A stretch of DNA of 33,502 nucleotides, from contig PDTD01000004.1 in assembly GCA_002748755.1 (NCBI GenBank), positions 1 to 33,502 of the forward strand. The letters are read 5' to 3'. A program made the position numbers and the translations under genes. The DNA comes from Desulfobulbus propionicus. GTDB taxonomy: Bacteria; Desulfobacterota; Desulfobulbia; Desulfobulbales; Desulfobulbaceae. The notes beneath the pieces were generated by a model that had not been told where the DNA came from, did no database searches, and was given only the letters and a program-made list of their open reading frames with translations. This document shows positions 1-7,476 of the stretch, one piece after another (positions within the stretch are counted from its first letter, which is position 1; every line of letters begins with the position of its first letter).

Positions 1-177
1 CTCCTGCGCCTGTATCTTCCTGGGTAAAATGGCTTTTCCTTCAGCCATTTCGAGAATTCGTTCTGGAGAGCCGAGGTAAACTTGGTTTGTTACTTTTGGT
101 TTTCCGTTAACCCTGGCCATTTCCCTGATGTAGTAATAGGGTCTGCCGTTTTTCATTTTCTTATGTAAATGTGCCAT
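1..177 (-). pseudogene. IS1634-like transposase, N-terminal end, cut by window edge
   Basis: Read on the minus strand from the ATG at 177, an uninterrupted 59-codon frame runs to base 1. It opens MAHLHKKMKNGRPYYYI and continues with a lysine-rich stretch and a QVYLGSP motif. This is the usual N-terminus of IS1634-family (DDE) transposases, which start with a short 'KNGRPYYYIRE' segment. Only this end is in the window, so it cannot be said whether the element is intact; a complete transposase would be roughly 500-600 residues. No convincing ribosome-binding site precedes the ATG, and no terminal inverted repeat could be fixed in the 80 bases beyond it. It faces away from the second transposase remnant at 3217-3797, so the two are not simply the halves of one split copy. 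Confidence 0.6.
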
Positions 178-425
178 GTTGCCATGATAACAATTAGGCC
201 TTACAAAAACAAGGAAAAATATGAAAACTATTTGATTTCTCGATTTTATTTGAGGGGGATAATTTAAAACAGGAGGGGTCTTACAGGGCCAAGGGAGGCA
301 ACATGTTGATATTAAAAGAGAAAGCTGCTGGAAGCTGAACTAAATCCTAAACTCCTGTCTGAGACGGTAGGACCGATCACCTGGGGAAGGGACTGACGGT
401 ATTATGCAGCCCGCAAAGGAAACAT

Positions 426-554
426 ATGCAGATAAGAAAGGCTGATAAACATATGCAAACCTCACTGCGGGGAATAGCAAAGAAAGCAAAAAAAGTACCC
501 GGACACCGATTCGGTAATCTGTACAGTTTACTTAACCCAAGCTTGAGGTTGTAA
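426..554 (+). pseudogene. Group II intron reverse transcriptase/maturase, N-terminal stub
   Basis: A short plus-strand frame (ATG at 426 or 453, TAA at 552) contains LRGIAKKAKKVPGHRFGNL followed by YSLLN. It closely resembles the first conserved block of LtrA-type intron-encoded proteins, where a lysine-rich segment leads into an 'HRFxNLYxLL' motif before the RT fingers. After about 40 residues the frame stops. None of the RT, maturase or HNH blocks can be found downstream, and no intron domain V was recognised. It is therefore a remnant, probably left by deletion or by insertion of neighbouring mobile DNA. Identification rests on this one motif. Confidence 0.5.
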
Positions 555-907
555 TTTTATTTTCTATATAATTACAATATTTTAACAGTATATCGCCTTC
601 AACTCTGGCACTACATCTTTTTATTTTGCCGCAATTGTCGTTGAACAGAATATTTTTTTTCTGTTCCGGATCAGGCTCCACACTCTTCCTGACATGAACC
701 GTACTTCCATCTTTGCACTGCATGGAAACCGTGGCCCGATCATGTGGCAGCAGACAGAATGGCGTTGCTACGCTTCGACGGCCTGGCCGGAATCACTGGA
801 ATACGCCACGAGTCCGGTGAAACGACTTGTTATGAGAATTTTAACCGAAGTTTATTGTTGTAACCTATTGTCATTACATTGAAGCTTACTTCGAATTATG
901 GAAGAAA
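555..907. other. Intergenic stretch without a recognised gene
   Basis: AT-rich sequence between the reverse-transcriptase stub and the end of the chemotaxis gene. A 63-codon minus-strand frame (532-723) is open but has no Shine-Dalgarno sequence and no recognisable motif. No strong hairpin with a T-tract was seen downstream of the chemotaxis gene, so its transcription end is unclear. Confidence 0.4.
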
Positions 908-2620
908 TCAAACCGTAAATCTGGAGACCATTTCAGTAAGCTCCTCTGCCAGCTTATCAAGTTTTACAGAGCTTTCATGTACCTGAGAACAATCTTTTGC
1001 CACTGTGCTTCCCGCACGGCTTACCATGGCAATATCTTCCGCAATGGAAGAAGATACCTCCGCACTTTGAGCGATACTACTATTCATTTCTGAAATTCCC
1101 ATGGTGGCTTGTTGCACGTTGCTGCTGATTTCTTCTGTTGTCAGGGACTGTTTTTCTACCGCTGCTGCAATGCTGTTCACAATATCAGTGAAATTGGTAA
1201 TCACATTCGTGACCTTACCGATTTCCTTGACAGTCTCACTGGTGGCGGCCTGAATCCCAGATATTTTCACCCTGATTTCCTGAGTAGCATCACTTGTCTG
1301 ACCAGCCAGCTCCTTTATCTCGTTGGCAACAATGGCAAATCCTCTTCCAGCCTCACCAGCCCTTGCCGCTTCAATTGTTGCATTCAGGGCCAAAAGGTTG
1401 GTCTGTTCGGAAATGGCTGTGATGACTTCCGTTACATTGCTGATTTTATCAGCGGCATTTCCCAGCTCCTGGAGCTGTCTGGAAGCTGTTACTGATTTGG
1501 AAACAGCCTCATTGACGACATCTTTTGCCTCCCCGGACTTCACCACAATTTCTTGTTCCGCAAGATTAAGCTGTTCTGTGCCCAAGGCAATGACCTGCAT
1601 ATTGGCGGCACCTTCTTCGCTTGTGGCAGCGATGGAACTCATATTGGCACTCATCTCTTCAGATGCTGCTGCCACAGTATTTGATAATGTCATCGTATCA
1701 TCCACAGCTTTTTCCATTCCCGCAGAAATTGTGAACAATTGCCCGGAAGATGTTTTTAACGTCTGGACTCCAGATACTATAATTCTCACAATATCGGCCA
1801 GATTTTTTACCATGGCTTGTAGTGCATCCGCCAACTGCCCGATTTCTCCTCCACCGGGAACCTTGATTCCTCTGGTCAGGTTGCCCTTGCCAATTTCTGT
1901 TACACCTTCTACCAGCAGTCCCACTGAACAGATAACCTGTTTATAAATGACCCAGCCCACAAAAATCAGACACATAAAAAGGAGTATGAGGGTTGCGATA
2001 AATACATTCATATAGAAATCAGCCTTGTCCTGCAAATTGCAGGCTGCTTTGGTACGTTTGTCCAGCTGGAAGAAAAACTGCTCCAACGAACTCATAATTC
2101 CGCTGACATAATCATGATACTGCTGGTTGAACATAAGCTCTCTTGCCAATTCCATATTCGGGGTGCCTCTTTTGGTATAATGACCGCTGCCGTCATCGAA
2201 CAACCCTTTTACGGCATTCATTGCCTTGACTTCTGTTACAACCAGCCCATTTGATTTGGCAACGGCCTCGTCCAGCAATGAAAATTCCTCGGCTGTAAAG
2301 CCAAGATTTTTCATAATTTCCCTAAGGGAGATGGCTCTTCCATCAGGCCTGGGCTTATTGCCGTCCCGCACAGCAATAATATCGTTATACATGGCTTCAT
2401 ACTCTGGATTGCCTGTGACAGCATAGGTTCTTGCCAGACGGGTAAGGTCCTGGGAACTTTGACGGAACTCATTAGCAACCAGATATGATTGATAGCGTTT
2501 ATCCTGTTCGTTTTGAAGTTTATTCTGATTATTCAGCAATAACATAACCAGAAATCCCTGACAGAAAAATAAAATGCTGAATACTACAAAAATAGAAGTG
2601 AAAAGTTTTTTTAGCGTCAT
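908..2620 (-). CDS. Methyl-accepting chemotaxis protein
   Basis: A 570-residue transducer read from the ATG at 2620. An AGGGA Shine-Dalgarno sits just upstream, and a more upstream in-frame ATG at 2671 lacks one. Membrane segment 1 spans about residues 7-28. A periplasmic sensor of about 170 residues follows, then membrane segment 2 at about 203-227, a HAMP linker, and a long cytoplasmic coiled coil. The signalling tip carries the near-invariant EQTNLLALNATIEAARAGEA hairpin, which binds CheA/CheW. The C-terminus ends in SRFTV and has no NWETF-type tether, so adaptation enzymes must act without a pentapeptide docking site. The sensor domain has no recognised ligand motif. It is flanked by mobile-element debris and no che genes are nearby, so it is an orphan receptor. 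The reading frame is intact. Confidence 0.92.
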   Translation of the reverse strand: MTLKKLFTSIFVVFSILFFCQGFLVMLLLNNQNKLQNEQDKRYQSYLVANEFRQSSQDLTRLARTYAVTGNPEYEAMYNDIIAVRDGNKPRPDGRAISLREIMKNLGFTAEEFSLLDEAVAKSNGLVVTEVKAMNAVKGLFDDGSGHYTKRGTPNMELARELMFNQQYHDYVSGIMSSLEQFFFQLDKRTKAACNLQDKADFYMNVFIATLILLFMCLIFVGWVIYKQVICSVGLLVEGVTEIGKGNLTRGIKVPGGGEIGQLADALQAMVKNLADIVRIIVSGVQTLKTSSGQLFTISAGMEKAVDDTMTLSNTVAAASEEMSANMSSIAATSEEGAANMQVIALGTEQLNLAEQEIVVKSGEAKDVVNEAVSKSVTASRQLQELGNAADKISNVTEVITAISEQTNLLALNATIEAARAGEAGRGFAIVANEIKELAGQTSDATQEIRVKISGIQAATSETVKEIGKVTNVITNFTDIVNSIAAAVEKQSLTTEEISSNVQQATMGISEMNSSIAQSAEVSSSIAEDIAMVSRAGSTVAKDCSQVHESSVKLDKLAEELTEMVSRFTV

Positions 2621-3216
2621 AGTCGTTCCCTGCTCATTATCATGGGTTCCCAAGGGAATGGTAACGATCAATCAGGTCATCCCGTAAGCCTTTTTCAGGA
2701 GAACGACGGACCAGTTTGATTGGTAAAGAGTCAAATTCGATGACCGTACCAGTCAATTGCGAGGTATATGTAAGTTTATTGTTTGCGGTCAGCCTTTTTG
2801 GGATACCGGAATGGTTCTTTTTTCCTTGGAGGCAGAGTGCTTACGCCCTTTTCCTCCGGTTTAAAAAGCATGACCCGGCAGGCTCGGTCTTTCAGGTTAC
2901 CCTTTGCCTGATACCAGTTCCACTGGGTACAAAGGACCCTGGATAGAGCTGTACGTCCCTTATCCCAATGAGTGGTGGACCGTGTTAAGATCTTCCTGGT
3001 CGATGATACGACCCCGTAGTTGATAGATTTGTTCTGCCAAGGTAGTTCCCCCTTCCCAGCAAATACCCTAGCAGATTTTTCTTTTCGTCGCCCGTAAAAA
3101 ATATACCCTGTGATGGATTACGGATGAACAGCGAGGGCAATAGAGCCACCCTTGACTCCCAGTAACAAATCAATTTCATAACGACCTATTCAACGTATTA
3201 CAACGCAGATCTTGTT
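2621..3216. other. Intergenic/degenerate stretch upstream of the chemotaxis gene
   Basis: No frame in this interval gave a recognisable protein on either strand. The right part may be further decayed sequence of the adjoining IS, but nothing could be aligned. The promoter of the minus-strand chemotaxis gene should lie near the left end; no clear -35/-10 pair was found. Confidence 0.3.
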
Positions 3217-3797
3217 CATGTTGACTTGAGTCGATTTGCACCGGTTGACCCCAAAAAAAAAGAAGATTGTTAAAGAAAAACAAACTTGGAGATCAACTGA
3301 TTGCCTGGAGAACAGAGGGCAAGTATTGGGGAAAAAAGCGCACTGTTATTGTTAGTTACAATCCGCTAACTGTCACAAAACAGCGGTACAGTTTCCCAAA
3401 AAAACTGCTGCGCCTGCAGGGGCAATTACTCATTTTCCAGACCAAAGTAAACACCCAGGCTCCGCACGGGAAAAACAAAGCCACTGTTGTCCATCCTTAC
3501 AAGGAGCTGTGCTCAGAGCTCCATATACCAACTGACTTCTATACTGCTGAGGTGAGTGATTATGGAGAAAGCTTAAACATGATTTTTCGCAAGAACCATT
3601 ACCGAATCGGCAGGTACCTTGATCGCTTTGGCAAGAATATCATCGTTACCGATAGCATGGACTGGACGACGGATGAGATTGTCAAGGCAAGCCTGGATCG
3701 TTGGATAGTGGAGGATAGTTTTTGCCAGTGAAAAGATGATGGCCTGGTCGCGATAATACCAGTTCGTCATTGGACTGACAGCTCACATATTCTCTAA
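3217..3797 (+). pseudogene. IS1634-like transposase, C-terminal half, frameshifted
   Basis: The fragment begins with HVDLSRFAPVDPKKK in one frame, shifts at a run of nine A residues (3253-3261), and continues from 3267 in another. The continued frame includes WGKKRTVIVSYNP, RKNHYRIGRYLDRFGKNII and MDWTTDEIVKASLDRWIVED. The last of these carries the conserved Glu of the DDE catalytic triad in IS1634-type transposases. An in-frame TGA at 3729, where relatives have Ser, interrupts 'Q-stop-KDDGLV'. The family motif RHWTDS follows at about 3762, and the frame ends at 3797, short of the normal C-terminus. It therefore carries at least one frameshift, one nonsense mutation and truncations at both ends, and is inactive. 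It directly abuts the broken peptidase gene. Confidence 0.7.
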
Positions 3798-4486
3798 GCA
3801 ACCTGACAGATCCCATACCTGCAAGTGCCGATTTGCGGGAACCATGGTGGAAAATGCGCAATCAGAAAAACACAGGGGCCTGCGTTGGCTTCGCCACAGC
3901 CGAAGGTGTCTTGAGATGGCTCTATGCCAAAAAAGGGAAAATGCTGGAAACAAAGCGACCTTCAGCTCGATTCATCTGAATGGATGGCCAATAAGGAAAC
4001 AGACAATAGTACCCGATACCCCACGACATTTATTGAGAGCGCAGGGACTTCGACCAAACTCGCTCTCAGCGTGGTGCAAAAATACGGCTGCGTGCCTGGA
4101 CATATGCTGCCCATGGACGGTCCGCTTTCCCAGCTCAAGGCCAATGTTTTCTTCTCCATCGCGGCACAATTTAGAATCACCGCTTATTACAATCTCGGCA
4201 GGGAACCAGGCAACGGGAGAACATGGCTTGTCAAAGCTGGCCCTATACTCACACGACTGGATGTCGATAAAAACTGGAAAAATGCCACATCGACAAACGG
4301 GCAGCTCACTCAATACGCTGCCAAAAAGACTTATGGCGCTCACGCTGTCTGCCTGTCGGGTATACTAAAGATTCCTTCATTGTGCGCAATAGCTGGGGAA
4401 CAAAAGGGGGTGATCAGGGATTCGCATATTGTAGTAGGGAATACAGTACAGAAGCTTTCACCGAGGCGTATGGTGCTGTGCTTTGA
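3794..4486 (+). pseudogene. Papain-like (C1A family) cysteine peptidase, frameshifted
   Basis: Three consecutive segments together give one C1-type peptidase. Segment 1 (3794 to about 3976) has DLREPWWKMRNQKNTGACVG with the nucleophile Cys codon at 3881. Segment 2 (about 3975 to 4356) is shifted by one base and carries GTSTKLALSVVQKYGC, GPILTRLDVD and the catalytic His in GAHAV (CAC at 4341). Segment 3 returns to the first frame and gives the Asn motif IVRNSWGTKGGDQGFAY (AAT at 4388), ending with TGA at 4484. All three catalytic residues survive, but two single-base shifts and loss of the N-terminus leave no continuous product. The upstream end merges with the IS remnant. Sequencing error could explain the shifts but not the missing start. 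The original substrate is unknown. Confidence 0.72.
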
Positions 4487-4524
4487 AGTGCTCTGTCTGA
4501 GCACACAGAAAATCCGGGTGGAAT

Positions 4525-4581
4525 GAGTGACCCAAAACTGGGCCATCTGGTGCCTCCTGAGCGGATGAAAAAACCGGGTTC
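4525..4581 (+). repeat. Dispersed repeat, 3'-end fragment (copy E)
   Basis: These 57 bases align by eye with the last ~55 bases of the full copies at 8148 and 20612. They share a CCAAAACT block, an internal CTGG, then CCTGAGCGGATGAAAAAACC corresponding to the right terminal repeat. It lies just beyond the stop of the broken peptidase and before the convergent sigma-factor gene. Divergence is considerable, so it is an old copy. Confidence 0.45.
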
Positions 4582-4627
4582 AAAGAGTGTTCCTGCAGGC
4601 AGACGCGTTCCAGCCATGGATTCCCCA

Positions 4628-5893
4628 TCATCCAGGAAAAAATTCCCGGAACGCCGACTCGCTGGCCTGGACAGTAAAATACTGCCGCAGCCTATGCAAA
4701 GCCTTTTTCTCACGTTGATAGATACTGCCCCGGGTAACGCCATATACTTCACTGATGGCAAGAATGGACTGCGCCCCACCCTGGTATTGCCCGATTCCAT
4801 ATCTTCGCTTGATAATATCAGCAGACTTTGCCGAGAGCACAGCGTCAACCGCTGCACACACTCTTTCAGCCATTTCCTTCTGCTCCAGGAACCGAACGGG
4901 ATCATCCGGTGCATAGGATTTTCCGGAGTCTTCCAAAGCACCTAGCGCAACAAAGGCCTTGGTCAATATAGCAGCAGCCTCCTCTTCCTTTTGTCGATTG
5001 TTCTCTCTTTTTGCTTTGGCAATTCTTTCGATCAAAGTCGCAGATACCCGAATCAGGCGGCCATCAAGAGCTTGGCGCTGGATCTCCTTGAAGATCCAGC
5101 GTGATGCATAGGTCGAAAAACGTACGCCAAAGGAGGGATGGTACCGATAGGCGGCCCGTGCAACGCCAAAGCTACCTATCTGGTAAGCATCCTCCCGTGT
5201 TATGGACTGTCGGTAGGTTGCATGTATCCCTGCTGTTATCTTTGCAACCAGCCTGGTTGTAAGCAGCATATAGATATTCCTCAAGGTGTTGAGACAAAGG
5301 ACCACATCATTGAGCTGCCTGAAGGCTGCAGAATCCAGAACCTTCTGGTCAGCCTTGTACAGAACCCGCTCCCAAATCCTTGCAAGAATCAAGTGTTGCA
5401 ATGTTTTTTCTAAAGGAACAGACACCTTGTCCGTTGGCTGACTGAAAAGGTGTAATGCGGCCTGCCGTTCCTTCTCAGCCGAGGGTGCAAAAGCGGTAAA
5501 AAAAATCTTTCGTTCTTTGCATAGGTAGATATTTTGAATAACAGTCAATGCCGCCTGTCGGAAAAACCGATTTTCAGCCACCAGACAGGTAAATCTGTGC
5601 CGCTTCAACAGAACTTCCGTGGCCAGTTCCTGTTCGTTCTCCCTGGTCAGATACAATGCCCTGCAGCCAAGGTCGCCGCTGTGTAACACCCAATCTGCCT
5701 GGAGACACTTTTGCTCCAGGTCTGCGCTCAAGCCCAGGGCCTGAACCTGCTCAAAAAAAGAACATACAGGGCTCCTGGTAACTAGCATATCCACAATGTT
5801 TTCTCTTGCTGCCCTTTCTTTCATAGAGAATAATTTGTCCCAATAGGTGTATGGTACGGCTTGCATATGGTACGGCTTGCACTCGGGATGCAA
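4628..5893 (-). CDS. Atypical sigma-70-family RNA polymerase sigma factor
   Basis: A 421-residue protein whose C-terminal half has sigma-70 signatures. Region 2 runs from LVAKITAG through QIGSFGVARAAYRYHPSFG and RFSTYASRWIFKEIQRQ, and the 2.4/3.0 boundary reads GRLIRVSATLIERI. Region 4 has KRRYGIG, a linker, and the helix-turn-helix VYGVTRGSIYQREKKALHRL. The N-terminal ~190 residues match nothing recognised and contain no obvious region 1.2 or anti-sigma domain. It would direct core polymerase to a private promoter class. The start is uncertain: TTG at 5893 follows an AGGGG Shine-Dalgarno, while ATG at 5866 lies within a tandem duplication. It is convergent with the decayed peptidase and divergent from the hydrolase gene at 6318. 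No anti-sigma gene is adjacent. Confidence 0.8.
   Translation of the reverse strand: MHPECKPYHMQAVPYTYWDKLFSMKERAARENIVDMLVTRSPVCSFFEQVQALGLSADLEQKCLQADWVLHSGDLGCRALYLTRENEQELATEVLLKRHRFTCLVAENRFFRQAALTVIQNIYLCKERKIFFTAFAPSAEKERQAALHLFSQPTDKVSVPLEKTLQHLILARIWERVLYKADQKVLDSAAFRQLNDVVLCLNTLRNIYMLLTTRLVAKITAGIHATYRQSITREDAYQIGSFGVARAAYRYHPSFGVRFSTYASRWIFKEIQRQALDGRLIRVSATLIERIAKAKRENNRQKEEEAAAILTKAFVALGALEDSGKSYAPDDPVRFLEQKEMAERVCAAVDAVLSAKSADIIKRRYGIGQYQGGAQSILAISEVYGVTRGSIYQREKKALHRLRQYFTVQASESAFREFFPG
5850..5881. repeat. Perfect 16-bp tandem duplication at the sigma-gene start
   Basis: TATGGTACGGCTTGCA occurs twice head-to-tail (5850-5865 and 5866-5881) with no mismatch. It covers the region between the two candidate start codons of the minus-strand sigma gene. 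Sixteen is not a multiple of three, so the duplication alters which upstream codons are in frame. Confidence 0.9.
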
Positions 5894-6137
5894 ACTGCCC
5901 CTCTCGTTATCAGTATATCATAAGAGCACGGGGAACTGTGAAGCAGAAAAACACCTTGCCGCTCAAGATATGGTTCTGTTCTTGAGCGTACTTATTTGAC
6001 AGAAACACAAGGCATCCTACTTTTTTCTGTATGTGATCTCCGGGCACAGTCTCTCCCCCGTGCCCCTTATAAACCGTCCACTATGGACAAAATTTACAAT
6101 ATAAAAACAGCAAGTTAAAAATATTTTCCGGCTAATC
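5894..6137. promoter_or_regulatory. Divergent intergenic region with several inverted repeats
   Basis: Between the sigma gene (minus) and the hydrolase (plus) there are three inverted repeats. One is a perfect 9-bp stem with an 11-base loop, CGCTCAAGA/TCTTGAGCG (5960-5988). The others are GGGCAC/GTGCCC (6042-6065) and GTCCA/TGGAC (6076-6088). The first lies about 70 bases upstream of the sigma start and could be an operator or leader hairpin. No convincing promoter pair was identified. Confidence 0.4.
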
Positions 6138-6270
6138 CCCCAAAACGTTCACTAACATTCAACCCCGTCATCGCCATCTTCACCAGTGTTTTGACAGCAA
6201 AAAGGGGATACTATACTGCCAAAAACTGTGAATCTGCCACCGCCTGGGCTGATGAACAATCCGGGCTACC
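6138..6270 (+). repeat. Dispersed repeat, right-hand half (copy D)
   Basis: Aligns with the right half of the full copies: a CAAAACGTTCAC block, CGCCATCTTCACC, GTGTTTTG, CCAAAAACT, and the right terminus GGGCTGATGAACAATCCGGG. The left half could not be aligned with confidence. It ends 47 bases before the hydrolase start codon. An ATG or alternative start read within it (around 6228) would put repeat sequence into the protein, which argues for the start at 6318. Confidence 0.55.
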
Positions 6271-6317
6271 ATCACATGTCCTGTTTCAGTGAACCGGACA
6301 ATTGTCAGGAGAAAGAT

Positions 6318-7217
6318 ATGAAAGAAAAAGCCAAGGCAGCTGTTCTCGCCTCCTTTGCAGCCGACGCCCTTGCTCTCGGGGCACACTGGATATACGATCC
6401 TGTAGTGATCACCAAGACTTTTGGCCGGGTTGACCGACTCTGCGCACCTCCAAAAAATTCATATCACTCGAAAAAGAACAAAGGGGAGTTTACCCATTAC
6501 GGTGATCAGAGTTTTGTGTTACTGGAATCCCTTGCCGAACATGGCAGTTTTCGTCTGCAGAGCTTTGGTGCCGCCTGGCGGCGGCTCTTTACAAACACCT
6601 ACAACGGCTACCTGGACAAGGCAACCAAAACGACCCTGGATAACCTTGAGCAGGGAAAACCGCTTTTAGAAGCTGGCTCCCGCTCCACAGATCTTGGAGG
6701 GGCTGCCCGGATAGCCCCTCTTGTCCATTGGTATCAAGACGACAGGTCCCAGCTCGTTCAATATGCCAAGGAACAAACGATGATGACCCACAACCACCCG
6801 GCAGCCCTTGCCGGTGCGGTTTTTCTTGCTCACACGGTGTACGCTGTCCTCCACGGAGACCACCCGGCTCATGCCATGGAAAAAGCTCTTGACCTGGGGG
6901 TGGATGACCTTGACCTTGACATACGCATCCGTTCGGCAATGGACGCCTCCGATGAGGACAGCGAAACATTCATAAAGAATACCGGCCAGATGTGTGCGAT
7001 TTCGGCCGCTCTCCCTGGGGCGATCCACCTCATCCTGACCTATGTCGACGATCTGGAAAATGCCCTGGTCACAAACGTCATGGCAGGTGGAGATTCCTCC
7101 GCACGCGGTATGGCTGTCGGCATGATCCTCGGTGCCCACCTGGGCATTGAAGGTATCCCCCAATCCTGGCTCAAAGGAATGCATCAATACAGCAGAATGC
7201 AAGGCCTGCTGGCGTAA
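6318..7217 (+). CDS. ADP-ribosylglycohydrolase-family protein
   Basis: A 299-residue protein of the DraG/ARH fold, whose members remove ADP-ribose from proteins using a two-metal centre. Visible family elements are the N-terminal AADALALGAHWIYDP, FTHYGDQSFVLLES at residues 58-71, DLGGAARIAPL, and the C-terminal VMAGGDSSARGMAVGMILGA. The canonical metal ligands are only partly kept: the usual (T/S)DDT is YGDQS, and the usual GGDTDT is GGDSSARG, with one Asp instead of two. This is a divergent subfamily whose activity should not be assumed. The ATG at 6318 follows an AGGAGAAAG Shine-Dalgarno; the longer upstream frame reads through repeat copy D. An intrinsic terminator follows at 7304. No partner ADP-ribosyltransferase is in the window. 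Confidence 0.82.
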   Translation: MKEKAKAAVLASFAADALALGAHWIYDPVVITKTFGRVDRLCAPPKNSYHSKKNKGEFTHYGDQSFVLLESLAEHGSFRLQSFGAAWRRLFTNTYNGYLDKATKTTLDNLEQGKPLLEAGSRSTDLGGAARIAPLVHWYQDDRSQLVQYAKEQTMMTHNHPAALAGAVFLAHTVYAVLHGDHPAHAMEKALDLGVDDLDLDIRIRSAMDASDEDSETFIKNTGQMCAISAALPGAIHLILTYVDDLENALVTNVMAGGDSSARGMAVGMILGAHLGIEGIPQSWLKGMHQYSRMQGLLA

Positions 7218-7303
7218 AACCAAATTGCTGACTTCGGTAGCACAAATACCCAAGGAGAATGCACTGCCAGCAAGTACCCAACCTGGTACCATCAAAACAC
7301 AGT

Positions 7304-7333
7304 AACAGTTAGGATGTACTAACTGTTCTTTTT
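7304..7333 (+). terminator. Intrinsic terminator after the hydrolase gene
   Basis: Perfect 9-bp stem AACAGTTAG/CTAACTGTT with a 6-base loop, followed by CTTTTT. It lies 87 bases past the hydrolase stop codon. Confidence 0.8.
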
Positions 7334-7354
7334 CAAGTATGTTCTCCTCCAGGC

Positions 7355-7453
7355 TGTGGCATGACCGGCCTACGTTTGCCGGATGCCACATGCAACAAGG
7401 CTTTTTTCTGATAGCCGCACCTGACAGCGGGACTCTGACAGGGGCGGTTATCA
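7355..7453 (+). promoter_or_regulatory. Two strong hairpins in the rubrerythrin leader
   Basis: Hairpin 1 (7355-7390) pairs TGTGGCAT with ATGCCACA and, after a 2-base bulge, CCGGC with GCCGG; six T residues follow at 7402. Hairpin 2 (7409-7453) pairs TGATAGCCGC with GCGGTTATCA (one G-U) and continues inward, across an A/G mismatch, with CCTG/CAGG. It ends about 11 bases before the AAGGAG ribosome-binding site. Hairpin 1 with its T-run could act as a terminator or attenuator, and hairpin 2 could limit ribosome access. The sequence resembles no riboswitch class known to me. Confidence 0.55.
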
Positions 7454-7476
7454 AACCTGCACCCAAGGAGTGAATC

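Noticed and set aside
532-723. 63-codon minus-strand ORF
   Set aside because: It has no ribosome-binding site, no recognised motif, and overlaps the reverse-transcriptase stub in a degraded zone. The open frame extends beyond its ATG, as expected for random or decayed sequence.
1109-1946. Plus-strand frames opposite the chemotaxis gene
   Set aside because: They are antisense shadows of a long, well-supported MCP coding sequence.
3725-3735. TGA at 3729 as a selenocysteine codon in the transposase
   Set aside because: Relatives have Ser at this position and the gene carries another frameshift; a nonsense mutation is more likely.
3794-4486. Programmed frameshifting in the peptidase gene
   Set aside because: No slippery heptamer was found at the shift sites, and the N-terminus is lost, so decay is simpler.
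4414-4941. 175-codon minus-strand frame and matching plus-strand frame near 4523-4945
   Set aside because: They overlap the sigma gene's region 4 and the peptidase pseudogene and have no family features.
6228-6317. Longer N-terminus for the ADP-ribosylglycohydrolase-family protein
   Set aside because: It would translate the end of repeat copy D, and it lacks the Shine-Dalgarno that precedes 6318.
7355-7390. Enterobacterial REP element
   Set aside because: The CCGGCCTACG and TGCCGGATGC pieces resemble REP words, but a single copy in an unrelated lineage does not support it. It was kept only as a leader hairpin.
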